A DNA stretch of 64,000 nt from Sphingomonas sp. BGYR3. GTDB taxonomy: Bacteria > Pseudomonadota > Alphaproteobacteria > Sphingomonadales > Sphingomonadaceae. The stretch spans positions 434,001 to 498,000 of the forward strand of contig NZ_JANZNT010000002.1 in NCBI RefSeq assembly GCF_025153455.1, given 5' to 3'. Shown here in pieces: positions 55,501 to 62,609 of this stretch. The notes beneath the pieces are model-generated. The model was not told the origin of the DNA. It saw only the letters and a program-made list of their open reading frames with translations, and searched no databases. Every line of letters starts with the position of its first letter. Position 1 is the first letter of the stretch. The position numbers and the translations under genes are program-made.

Positions 55501-55532
55501 GCGGCGACGACAAGAAAGGCCCCCCGGCGCAT
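52524..55532 (-). CDS. Exported beta-galactosidase, GH35
   Basis: The 1002-residue protein has a signal peptide (FLVVAALASTALPSTMAAAQ) and an N-terminal GH35 barrel, followed by jelly-roll domains. Motifs: SSEMHHFRLPSPDLW, YVITRAGPYVNAELT, HQIENELAL with the acid/base Glu (near residue 203), and FAAEFGGGWFDYWG with the probable nucleophile Glu 309. It would remove galactose from the oligogalactosides left by GH53. ATG 55532 is chosen; a GTG at 55541 overlaps the mutarotase stop (GTGA) and may be used instead. Coupled with GH53 downstream by ATGA. Confidence 0.92.
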   Translation of the reverse strand: MRRGAFLVVAALASTALPSTMAAAQTAAPTADFNAPAQQFGRVSFDARSLMIDGKRTVIWSSEMHHFRLPSPDLWRDVLQKMKASGFNTVALYFDWGFHSPKRGVIDFSGIRDIDRLLKMAADEGLYVITRAGPYVNAELTRGGYPGYMLNQRARARTDDPEYLAAVDEWLTAVNAIIARHQINGGPNGQRGGTVILHQIENELALTTPAQRRYMDHLYARARADGITVPIFHNDQGRNGYWVPAGAGVDKTVEGPVDLYAFDGYPGGTCTAEGIPTQAVPAPDWGYYGTGGARGGASASPKTPGFAAEFGGGWFDYWGSNGGYGCNAIQRGRRYQRVFYGTNLANGIGIQSFYMGYGGTSWGWLPGPVVFTSYDYGAAIDEARGLRDKALELKQLGGLIGAVPDLAGMIPAAPVEKSSQDVRVYHNRSPETDARFLLVTQNPSNGSGDRRFTVTADLPDGRYTLPLRLDGYDAKWLVAGVDLAGQRLVYSTSEVQHALRQGTRGLMLLYGRADEDGQTLLRYNGAPLVTVLAGQVQHRFDAARGDLILDYRHDGLARLRIEGGGRPPLDLLIADEPEAMRFSLTNGVLVRGPLMVRSARIDGSRATLTGDAAIAGPIELWAPRRIAALRWNGAPLRVTGGIGGTALASIAGPADIALPQLANWRTAAGLPEAEPGFDDSGWQEIDDRPYTSITLRPDGQPNMSMDAYGFHDGDVWYRGRFAGGAQARRLTLHYGGGGAGMAQVFLDGKLIGHHDLPGGLPRPETMGVFTIDLPDAARTDGEHVLSVMVRNNGHNWDLDADDFHKEARGIVFASIEGANGRSFAVPIRWRINGRRGGEDIADPARGVPNNGGLNGEGLGWHLPGFDDAGWTAATLPAAEARAGTTWYRTRFTLNVPRGQDATIAVQFGDGKTPRSPVAYRAILFVNGWNMGQFVAHIGPQRTFPVPEGILNHRGDNVIALAVTSDGAPGNAIEDVRLVTMHNVAGGLPIRAVPAPRVPGELK

Positions 55533-55537
55533 CGCGA

Positions 55538-55858
55538 TCACGCCAGGTGAAACACGCGGTCCAGCGGCCATTCGACCGGCCGGTTGTCGGCATGGGTTTC
55601 CATCAACGGGGCCATCGCGTCCCACCACCGCTTCATCACCGGATGATCGGGCAATGCGGCGCGGCCATCCGGTTCGGTCACGGTCAGCACGGCGAACAGG
55701 GCGTTGCTGTCCGCATCGTGAAAGATCGAATAATCGCTGATGCCCGCGTCGTGCAGCAGGTCGACCAGTTCCGGCCAGATGGCATCATGTGCGGCGCGAT
55801 AGGCGTCGAGATTGCCCGGCTTTAACTGCATCCGGAATGCGTGGAGCGCCACAGTCAT
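55538..55858 (-). CDS. rhaM: L-rhamnose mutarotase
   Basis: The 106-residue enzyme interconverts alpha- and beta-L-rhamnose so that catabolic enzymes can use the released sugar. The family pattern is complete: FRMQLKPGNLDAYRAAHDAI, WPELVDLLHDAGISDYSIF, LFAVLTVTEP and HPVMKRWWDAMAPLM, with the catalytic His in AAHDAI. It heads the GH35-GH53-esterase unit directly after the operator copy at 55.87 kb. No other rhamnose catabolic gene lies in the window. Confidence 0.93.
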   Translation of the reverse strand: MTVALHAFRMQLKPGNLDAYRAAHDAIWPELVDLLHDAGISDYSIFHDADSNALFAVLTVTEPDGRAALPDHPVMKRWWDAMAPLMETHADNRPVEWPLDRVFHLA

Positions 55859-55868
55859 TCCCCTCCAT

Positions 55869-55892
55869 CATGTGAAACATTAGTCCACCATG
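55869..55892 (-). promoter_or_regulatory. Locus operator candidate before rhaM
   Basis: CATGTGAAACATTAG, then TCCACCATG: an imperfect palindrome close to enterobacterial KdgR boxes (GAAAC half-site). A further GGTATCATGG (55894-55903) resembles the TATCACATGG-type element of other copies. It is 11 bases upstream of the ATG. Confidence 0.45.
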
Positions 55893-55916
55893 CGGTATCA
55901 TGGGGTCGGGGGCCGG

Positions 55917-57407
55917 TCAAATGGCTTTCTGATCCGGAGCGGCATTCATGCCGGCATCGCAACCCGCGCAATCATCGAGGCGGATCGGGGGGCGCGGGTC
56001 ATCCTTTGCATTGTCCAGGGTCAGTCTGTCCAGCGTCAGGCCGACGACATGGCGGCACCACAGGCCCCAGGCGGGGGTGATGCCGAACATGCTGGGTTCG
56101 GGATAGGCATCGGCCAGTTCCGGGGGGTCGGCGGGGCTCGCGATCGGTGCAGCCGATGGCGCGAAATCCAGGCGGATGCCGGACAGGGTCACGTCGCGCA
56201 CCGGATGGGAAGGCAGGCCGACGATCTGAGCGGCAAAGCGCGGGTCGATGCCGCTGGCCGTGACCCGTTCGATGCGGATGCCCCCGATGCTGCCGATGCC
56301 GGTGCCCACCGGGCCGCGCCGCCGGTCGCCCAGCCGGACGAACAGTGGCGCGGTCGTCACTTCTGTCATCACCAGATCGCTGGCCACCACATCCGCGATC
56401 GACCCGCCATCGACACATTCGATGGCCAGGCCACGCGACCGTTCGAACCGGCATCGTTCGATGCGGATGCGGCGGAACGGGCCGTTGCTTTCCGTGCCGA
56501 TCTTGATCCGCCCGGTCACCCGGTCACGGTCAGGCGCCAACTGCTGCGTGCGGCCATGGCTGCCGTCCAGCATCGTGCCGCGATCCCATCCGCTGACGGT
56601 GCAGTCCCGGATCACGATATCCTCGCTTGGCATGGCATGGCCCAGCGCAAGGCTGGTCTTGATGACGATGGCGTCGTCGTTGGGCGTGTTGACCCGGCAA
56701 CGCTCGATGCGCGCGCGGGCCACGCAATCCAGGTCGATGCCGTCGCGATCGGTGTCGATGGCGCAGTCGCGGATCACCAGATCCTCGCACCCCGTGGCCA
56801 GAATGGCGAAATGGCCGCCGTCACGGATGGTCAGCCCGGCGATATGGGCGTTGCGGACACAGCGAAGGGCAATCGCCTTGTTGCCAAGGCCCCGCATCGC
56901 CGCCCGGTCCGGTTCCAGCTCGGCGATTTCGGCCGCGCTCATCCCCGCCATCGACAGCGGCCGCTCCCCCGCCTGACGCTGCCACCGGGCGCCCGGCCCG
57001 TCGCGGGTCAGCCCTTCGCCATGGATGGTGCCGGGGCCGAGGATCGCGACGTCGCTGATCCCGTCGCCCCAGATCAGGCTGTTGTGCCAATGGCTGTGGC
57101 CGAAATCCTGATACAGCTGATCCCCGCGATCCTCGAACGGATCATAGGCACCATCATGGCGCGCCGGATCCGCACCGATCAGCGTCGCACCAGCCGCCAG
57201 CACCAGCGTGACGCCAGCGTGCAGCCGGATCGAAAAGCTGAGATAGCGGCCGGGCGGGAACAGGACCATGCCGCCACCCGCCGCCGCGCGCACCGCCGCG
57301 TTGATCGCCGCCGTGTCGAGCGTCCATCCGTCGCCCACCGCGCCATGGCTGCGCACATCGACGATGCGCGCGCCATGATCGGGAAAGGGCAGGGGGGCAG
57401 GGATCAA
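55917..57407 (-). CDS. GH28-family hydrolase without signal peptide (copy 2)
   Basis: The 496-residue beta-helix protein has the GH28/pectate-lyase-3 start VDVRSHGAVGDGWTLDTAAI and active-site-like motifs DTDRDGIDLDC (residues 218-228) and NTPNDDAIVIKTS (Asp 244 and 245). Unlike the other carbohydrate enzymes nearby, it starts directly with the catalytic domain, so it should be cytoplasmic and act on imported oligomers. It is the last gene of the YesU-PcRGLX-CE12-GH28 unit, with an ATGA overlap. A rhamnogalacturonan or unsaturated-oligomer activity is possible. Confidence 0.88.
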   Translation of the reverse strand: MIPAPLPFPDHGARIVDVRSHGAVGDGWTLDTAAINAAVRAAAGGGMVLFPPGRYLSFSIRLHAGVTLVLAAGATLIGADPARHDGAYDPFEDRGDQLYQDFGHSHWHNSLIWGDGISDVAILGPGTIHGEGLTRDGPGARWQRQAGERPLSMAGMSAAEIAELEPDRAAMRGLGNKAIALRCVRNAHIAGLTIRDGGHFAILATGCEDLVIRDCAIDTDRDGIDLDCVARARIERCRVNTPNDDAIVIKTSLALGHAMPSEDIVIRDCTVSGWDRGTMLDGSHGRTQQLAPDRDRVTGRIKIGTESNGPFRRIRIERCRFERSRGLAIECVDGGSIADVVASDLVMTEVTTAPLFVRLGDRRRGPVGTGIGSIGGIRIERVTASGIDPRFAAQIVGLPSHPVRDVTLSGIRLDFAPSAAPIASPADPPELADAYPEPSMFGITPAWGLWCRHVVGLTLDRLTLDNAKDDPRPPIRLDDCAGCDAGMNAAPDQKAI

Positions 57408-58639
57408 TTGCCGTCCGGCCGCCGCCGGTCGATGCTGGCGCTGGCAGGCACGCCGAAGGTTTCGGGCAACAGCGGCTGGTCCGCATCGAAGGGCGGGGCG
57501 ACGACATGGGGGGCCAGCGCCGGGATGGTGCGGCGCACGCCGTCGGCCACCGCATGGGCCATCAGCCAGGCGCCGTAATTGTTGTGATGCGTGATATCGC
57601 GCCCGCCATCGCTGAAGGCCAGCGGCGCGCGTTCCGGCCCCAGCGCCTCATAGATGCGGCGGCTGGCGGTGTTGAGGTCGATCAGCGGCACCTGCTCCTC
57701 TGCCGCCACGCGCTTTGCCGCCGCGACATGATCGGCCAGGGTCTGGCGGATGCGTCCGCCGTCAAAGCTGCGCCGTTCGGGCGACGTGACGATCACCGGC
57801 GTTGCGCCGCGCGCCCGCGCCTCTGCGATATAGGCGCGCAGCATCGCGGGATAGACATGGACCGGATCGGCATAGGTTTGCGGCCAGTTCTGTTTCTGAT
57901 CATTATGGCCGAACTGAATGAACAGGGTGTCGCCCGGCTTCAGCACCGACAACAGCTTGGCAAGGCGCAGGTCAGTGGCAAAGGATTTGAGGGTCGATCC
58001 CGACCGGGCATGGTTGGCCACGGCAACGCGGTTGTCGAACATGGCGGTGACCATCTGTCCCCAGCTTGCCCCCGGCTCACCCCGCTGATCGGTGACGGTG
58101 GAATCTCCGACCAGATAGAGCGTCGGCACGTCGGCCGGTTCGACGGTGACGCTTTGCACCACGGCATCGCCGATGAACTCCAGCGTCAGTTTGTCGTCCC
58201 AGCTGAACCCCGCCAGATCGCCGTCGGGCAACAGGACGCGGCTGCCGCCCGGCGCGTTGGCGGGCGGGGGCGGAAAGGCGGGCGTGCGGGTGTTGACGAC
58301 AAAGCTGGTCGTCCACGCCTTGCCCGGCGCAATGCTTGCCCGGTCGATCATCAGACGCCGGTCCTCCGCCTTGACGGTCAGGCGCGCGGCCTTTTGAGCG
58401 GGCGCGCGGGCGGTGATGGTCACGCGATGATTGCCCTCTGCCACCGCGACCGAGAACAGCCGGTTGGCGGGCGTGCTGGCCGGTTCATAGCCCGCGCCAT
58501 CGGCATAGGGCCGGTCGGGGGCGACCGGCTGTCCATCGCCATTGCCGGCAAGTTGCCATCGGGTCTGGGCCATGGCTGGCGCTCCGGTAAGTGCCGCGAG
58601 GGCGGCGGTCAGGACAAGGATCGGCCGTGCGTATCGCAT
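57404..58639 (-). CDS. Rhamnogalacturonan acetylesterase, CE12 (copy 2) with N-terminal beta domain
   Basis: The 411-residue exported esterase has a signal peptide (ILVLTAALAALTGAPAMAQ), an extra N-terminal domain of about 140 residues (FSVAVAEGNHRVTITARAPA, galactose-binding-like in appearance), and the SGNH catalytic domain: TLYLVGDSTVTDQRG (Ser), NHARSGSTLKSF, IQFGHNDQKQNW and the C-terminal DITHHNNYGAWLMA with His. Copy 1 at 34.5 kb lacks the N-terminal domain. The 4-base overlap links it to the cytoplasmic GH28, and the upstream stop is 21 bases away. Confidence 0.9.
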   Translation of the reverse strand: MRYARPILVLTAALAALTGAPAMAQTRWQLAGNGDGQPVAPDRPYADGAGYEPASTPANRLFSVAVAEGNHRVTITARAPAQKAARLTVKAEDRRLMIDRASIAPGKAWTTSFVVNTRTPAFPPPPANAPGGSRVLLPDGDLAGFSWDDKLTLEFIGDAVVQSVTVEPADVPTLYLVGDSTVTDQRGEPGASWGQMVTAMFDNRVAVANHARSGSTLKSFATDLRLAKLLSVLKPGDTLFIQFGHNDQKQNWPQTYADPVHVYPAMLRAYIAEARARGATPVIVTSPERRSFDGGRIRQTLADHVAAAKRVAAEEQVPLIDLNTASRRIYEALGPERAPLAFSDGGRDITHHNNYGAWLMAHAVADGVRRTIPALAPHVVAPPFDADQPLLPETFGVPASASIDRRRPDGN

Positions 58640-58660
58640 CTCAGCGCCCCTTTCGAACCG

Positions 58661-61357
58661 TCATTGCCGTCGCCGGGGGCGGCGGGGGGCAGGCAGATCG
58701 GCCCGGTCCAGCGCATCGGGCACCAGCGCCAGCAGCTGAATGGCGGCCAGCCCGAATTGCGAGGCGGCGTTGGTCGACATGCCCGGCCATTCCGCCCCGC
58801 CACCGGCCAGGGTGACGCGCGGATCGCCATCGGCCAGCGGCAGCCCCGCCTCTGCGCCCAGGAACTCGGCTGCCGCCCGATCGGCCAGCGCGCGGTTGCC
58901 ATCGGCCCGGGCGGCATAGGCGGTCAGGCGCGAATGACCCTGTTTCAGATTGGCGGAGCCGGAGCGCGCCCGGCCGGTCGCCGCGCGGAACGCCTCCCCC
59001 GACAGATTATAGTTGCGGCAATAATCCAGCCACGCCGACCGGTATCGCGGCACATCGATCAGGGCGATGATCTCTGCATTCACCTCGACCGCGCCGAACA
59101 CGGCGTTTAGGTGCGAGATGGACTGTCCCTCGCTCGGCAGGAAGCGGCCGGTTTCCAGGTGATAGAAGCCGCCGCCCGCAAACCAGCCCGCCGGCATCCG
59201 CCCGATGGAATCCATGCCCGCCATCAGCCGGTCGCGCCATTTGCGATTCCCCGTCCGTTCCCATTCGGTCAGCCATGCGGCGGCAAGCGAGCACCAGACG
59301 GTGCCGAACGACATGTTGACCGTGCCCGGCGGCGGCGTTTCGCGCGTGTTTCCCGGCACCTTTCGCTCGATCACCACATCGGCAAGCCGCTGCTCCGACC
59401 CCAGCAGCGCGCGCATCAGGTCGCCGGTGCGCTCGTCCGCGGTCAGATAATAGAAGATGCGGCGATAGGCGGCCGTGCTGACGCGCGGCTGTTTCGAACT
59501 GTCGGAAAAATGCTGGACGCCGTGGCGGGTGCCCAGCCCGGCAAACCGGCCGAGATGATAGACATCGACCTCTCCGGTATGGCGGGTCATCGCCTCTGCC
59601 AGGCGGAAGGCGCGGGGATCGGCACTGCGCATCGCAGCGTACCAGAGCCACAGGTCGGGCGAGAGTTCGCTGTTCGCCCAGGCAAAGCCGCCAATGTCGT
59701 ACCGCCACTGATGCCGGTCGTCGTCATAGCTGTGCATGACATCGCCATGGTCCCAGAAACCGTACCAGCTGCGATGTTCGACCTCGTCGGCATAGAAATC
59801 GAGCATCCGGTCCAGATGATCCTCGATCATCGCGCGGCGCGGCGTGCTGCGGTCGGGCAGCGACCAGTCGCCGAACACGCCCGCGGCGTGCAGGCTGGCC
59901 GGTTCCGCCATCAACTGCGGCGGCGTGGCGACCCCGGCTGCCATTGCATCGAAGGTGGCGGCATCGGGCGTGGTGGCTAGCGCCCACAGGGTCAGCTCGC
60001 TGGTCCGCGCAGCGCCGCTGGCCGTGTCGAAGCCCGGTTCGTAATCCTCGTACGTGATGTCCAGCCCCTCATTCTGGGCATCGAACGTCTCCATGCCCAG
60101 CACGCCGCGATAGGAACGAAGGTCCATCGCGGGGGCGGCGGGCGACCAGAGCCATGCGATCAGCCGCCCCGTATCGGTTGCCGCATCCGCGATGTGCAGC
60201 GCCGACGGATGCCGTTGCCAGAACCATCGCTGGCCGATCGCTGCCCCGCCCGAAGCGCCGCCCAGATAGCCGAGGCCGGGCGCGCGCCGCCCCTGAGCCG
60301 ACGGGACCCAGGCATGGCCGGGCACCGTCCGCTTGGCGATGGTGAAGCCATTGGCATTGGGCTGTTCCAGCGCGACATCGCCCCATGCGGGGATCCGGTC
60401 GAGCCGATCGCGCACCGCCGCCGATAGCTCCGCCAGAGGCGGCGCGGCGCGGCCGGCAATCTGTGCCTCGCGCGCCACGCGGCCGGGATCGCGGCGCAGG
60501 CCGGTCAGCGGTCGCACCGCCTCTGCCCATGGCGCGCCATCGGTTGCGATCCGCAGATGCCGGTCGTGCAGGGGATCGCGCATCGGCACCGATGCTTCGA
60601 TGCCCAGCGAGGCGATGAAATCCCGCGCCGGGTCGCCGTCATGGATAAAGCTGTGTACCATGCGCAGCGCGGACGATCCGGCATAGGCGTAAAGGCGCAC
60701 GACAAAGGGCAGCCATGCCCGCCCGTCCGTGCCGCGATGCCGCCCCTCCACCCGGATCACGGCGCGCACCGGCCCGCGCTGTTCCACCGTCACCTGCTCG
60801 ATCATGCCGGTCAGGGGTGCGGCGGCAGCATCCGGGCTGCCCGTGCGGTTGCTGCCGACCAGCCGGACGGGGCCGATGACCGCGCGCCCGTCGATGCTGG
60901 CGGCCTCAATCACCGCATCGCCGCTGCGCGCGACCCGCCACTGCGCCGCGCCGGTATCGATCGCCAGATGGTCCGGCCGTTCGGTCAGGGTCAGGGGGCG
61001 GGCGGGCCGTGCCGGGCGGCCCGGCGCGACGGACAGCGGGCCGGCAGCAGTGCCGGGCAGGATCGCGTGCGCCGCCCATTTCACCGAGCCATCGGGCCAG
61101 GTGGCGGTGATCCAGCTTTGCGCCGGAACCCCCTTGCCCCCGGCGGTGACCGCAAAATCGCTACCCCGGCGGACCGCTCCGCGCGGCCAGGCCGTGCCGA
61201 CTGTCGCGCCATGCGGTGCCGTGGCCGGATCGCCGTCGATCCAGCGCAGCCCGACCGGCGCGGCGCGACCGGGCGTGGCGGCCGCCGCAACCGTGCCCAG
61301 TCCGGTGGTCAGCACGGGCAGGGTAGCCGCGCCTTTCAGCAGATGCCTGCGGTTCAT
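58661..61357 (-). CDS. PcRGLX/YetA-like protein, putative exo-rhamnogalacturonan lyase (PL26 type)
   Basis: The 898-residue protein has a Tat-like signal (MNRRHLLKGAATLPVLTTG). A barrel-like N-terminal domain (PVGLRWIDGDPATAPHGAT) is followed by a central beta domain (IEQVTVEQRGPVRAVIRVEG) and a large alpha-rich catalytic region (YGFWDHGDVMHSYDDDRHQW, WANSELSPDLWLWY, HLNAVFGAVEVN). This three-part layout is that of the PcRGLX/YetA family, with a characterised fungal exo-RG lyase and a B. subtilis gene near the rhamnogalacturonan genes. Activity of the bacterial version is inferred. The 4-base overlap joins it to the YesU-like gene. Confidence 0.78.
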   Translation of the reverse strand: MNRRHLLKGAATLPVLTTGLGTVAAAATPGRAAPVGLRWIDGDPATAPHGATVGTAWPRGAVRRGSDFAVTAGGKGVPAQSWITATWPDGSVKWAAHAILPGTAAGPLSVAPGRPARPARPLTLTERPDHLAIDTGAAQWRVARSGDAVIEAASIDGRAVIGPVRLVGSNRTGSPDAAAAPLTGMIEQVTVEQRGPVRAVIRVEGRHRGTDGRAWLPFVVRLYAYAGSSALRMVHSFIHDGDPARDFIASLGIEASVPMRDPLHDRHLRIATDGAPWAEAVRPLTGLRRDPGRVAREAQIAGRAAPPLAELSAAVRDRLDRIPAWGDVALEQPNANGFTIAKRTVPGHAWVPSAQGRRAPGLGYLGGASGGAAIGQRWFWQRHPSALHIADAATDTGRLIAWLWSPAAPAMDLRSYRGVLGMETFDAQNEGLDITYEDYEPGFDTASGAARTSELTLWALATTPDAATFDAMAAGVATPPQLMAEPASLHAAGVFGDWSLPDRSTPRRAMIEDHLDRMLDFYADEVEHRSWYGFWDHGDVMHSYDDDRHQWRYDIGGFAWANSELSPDLWLWYAAMRSADPRAFRLAEAMTRHTGEVDVYHLGRFAGLGTRHGVQHFSDSSKQPRVSTAAYRRIFYYLTADERTGDLMRALLGSEQRLADVVIERKVPGNTRETPPPGTVNMSFGTVWCSLAAAWLTEWERTGNRKWRDRLMAGMDSIGRMPAGWFAGGGFYHLETGRFLPSEGQSISHLNAVFGAVEVNAEIIALIDVPRYRSAWLDYCRNYNLSGEAFRAATGRARSGSANLKQGHSRLTAYAARADGNRALADRAAAEFLGAEAGLPLADGDPRVTLAGGGAEWPGMSTNAASQFGLAAIQLLALVPDALDRADLPAPRRPRRRQ

Positions 61358-62055
61358 GCCGTTTCAATCCTCACGTCGCGAAGCTGCCAATGGCTCCAGG
61401 TGGTGCGAAATCCGAACCAGCCGGCGCGATAGGGGCTGGGGTCGGTCCATCGGAACAGCGGGGTGCCATCCCGGTCGACGCCGATGCGCCCGGTGTCGGC
61501 GGTCAGTTCCACCTGGGTCCAGCGGTCCGGCCGGAGCAACGCCGGGGCGTCGGCGCGATCATGTTCGGGCAGCAGCGGCCGGTCGCCGGGGCGGCCGGTA
61601 TAGCGGCGCATCCGCGTGGTCGTGTTCCCGTTGCCGCCGATGCCGACATAATAGGTGCGCAGGCTGTCATACCCCTCGAACTGCCCGGACCGGCGGCCGC
61701 GCGGGTCGCCATCGGGGCTGGCCGGATCGCTGGCCATCCAGAAGGCGTTGAGATCGCTCAACCGGTCATTCGGGCCGCCATCGGTGATCGGCCGCGCGGC
61801 AAAGCGGATGCGGGTAGGACCGGACAGGCGCCGGCGATGCCAGAGGGTAAGGCCGGCGGGCGTTTCGATGTCGATGATCTCGCCGTGAAAGCGGACGCGC
61901 GCGGCGGCATCCTCCGCCTCGATCAGCCAGTCGGCAGGGTCGGGCGCGGCAGCACGGGCCGTTGCCGCAAGGGTGGCGAGCGGCAGGCCGAACGTCACGG
62001 CGCGGCGCGACAGGCGGGCAGATGGAAAGCAGCGCATTTCCCGCCGATGCTGCAC
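61354..62055 (-). CDS. YesU/DUF6250-like exported protein
   Basis: The 233-residue protein has a Tat-like start (SRRAVTFGLPLATLAATARA) and a concanavalin-like beta-sandwich with LWHRRRLSGPTRIRF, GGPNDRLSDLNAFWM and YYVGIGGNGNTTTRMRRY, a pattern I associate with DUF6250 and the related YesU (DUF1961) of the B. subtilis rhamnogalacturonan cluster. No catalytic function is established. The start is GTG 62055, preceded by GGGGAGAGG; ATG 62037 lacks a good site. It heads the unit after the operator at 62.15 kb. Confidence 0.8.
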   Translation of the reverse strand: MQHRREMRCFPSARLSRRAVTFGLPLATLAATARAAAPDPADWLIEAEDAAARVRFHGEIIDIETPAGLTLWHRRRLSGPTRIRFAARPITDGGPNDRLSDLNAFWMASDPASPDGDPRGRRSGQFEGYDSLRTYYVGIGGNGNTTTRMRRYTGRPGDRPLLPEHDRADAPALLRPDRWTQVELTADTGRIGVDRDGTPLFRWTDPSPYRAGWFGFRTTWSHWQLRDVRIETA

Positions 62056-62148
62056 GCTCCGCCTCTCCCCTGCACTGAACGGCCTTTGCCGTCGATCAGG
62101 GGGACAACGCTAGCGCCAAGGCAATGTCCGGCGCAATGCCGATTTCGC

Positions 62149-62170
62149 TATGTGGAGATTAATTCCATAA
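62149..62170 (-). promoter_or_regulatory. Locus operator candidate before the YesU-like unit
   Basis: TATGTGGAGA, then TTAATTCCATAA: half-sites TATGTGGA and TTATGGAA in inverted orientation. It lies 93 bases before the GTG start and just beyond the PilZ gene stop. Confidence 0.5.
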
Positions 62171-62177
62171 TGCAGGA

Positions 62178-62495
62178 TCAGCCGCGCATCACATGGGCGA
62201 GCAGCTGATAATAAGTCGCCCGGTCGAGCACGGGATCGAACTGCCCGCCGATCCGGCCGCCAAGGGACCAGCGCACATCGACGATCACCTGGCCGACAAC
62301 GGGAAGCTGAACGCGGATCAGGTCCCCCTGCTGAATACTGGCATCCAGCCGCGCCATCAGGCCATGCGGCGACAGGTTGACGATCAGCAGCGTCAGCGGA
62401 CGCCCGCCCGGCCCGGTCGCACGAGCGCGAAAATGCACCTCGTCCCGATCGACGGCGCGGTTTTCGACATAGGCTAGGCTGCTCGCTGCCCTCAT
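62178..62495 (-). CDS. PilZ-domain protein
   Basis: The 105-residue single-domain protein has the PilZ c-di-GMP-binding marks: an Arg-rich N-terminal stretch (RAVDRDEVHFRARATG) and NLSPHGLMARLDA (the D/N-x-S-x-x-G motif), ending GGRIGGQFDP. It may bind cyclic di-GMP, though the RxxxR spacing is not exact. It lies between tyrS and the pectin locus on the same strand as tyrS; any link to the locus is unproven. Confidence 0.82.
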   Translation of the reverse strand: MRAASSLAYVENRAVDRDEVHFRARATGPGGRPLTLLIVNLSPHGLMARLDASIQQGDLIRVQLPVVGQVIVDVRWSLGGRIGGQFDPVLDRATYYQLLAHVMRG

Positions 62496-62609
62496 TTGTC
62501 CGTGACCCCACAGGCGGTTGCCCTGATGCCGACCATGGAACAGGCGGATGAACGGATCGGCAACAACTATGCCTAACGGATCCTTGCACCCACGCGGCAG
62601 CCGGGCGGA

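Noticed and set aside
52365..55550. 1061-residue plus-strand open frame over GH35
   Set aside because: Antisense to the GH35 beta-galactosidase gene with its catalytic motifs; no motif on the plus strand.
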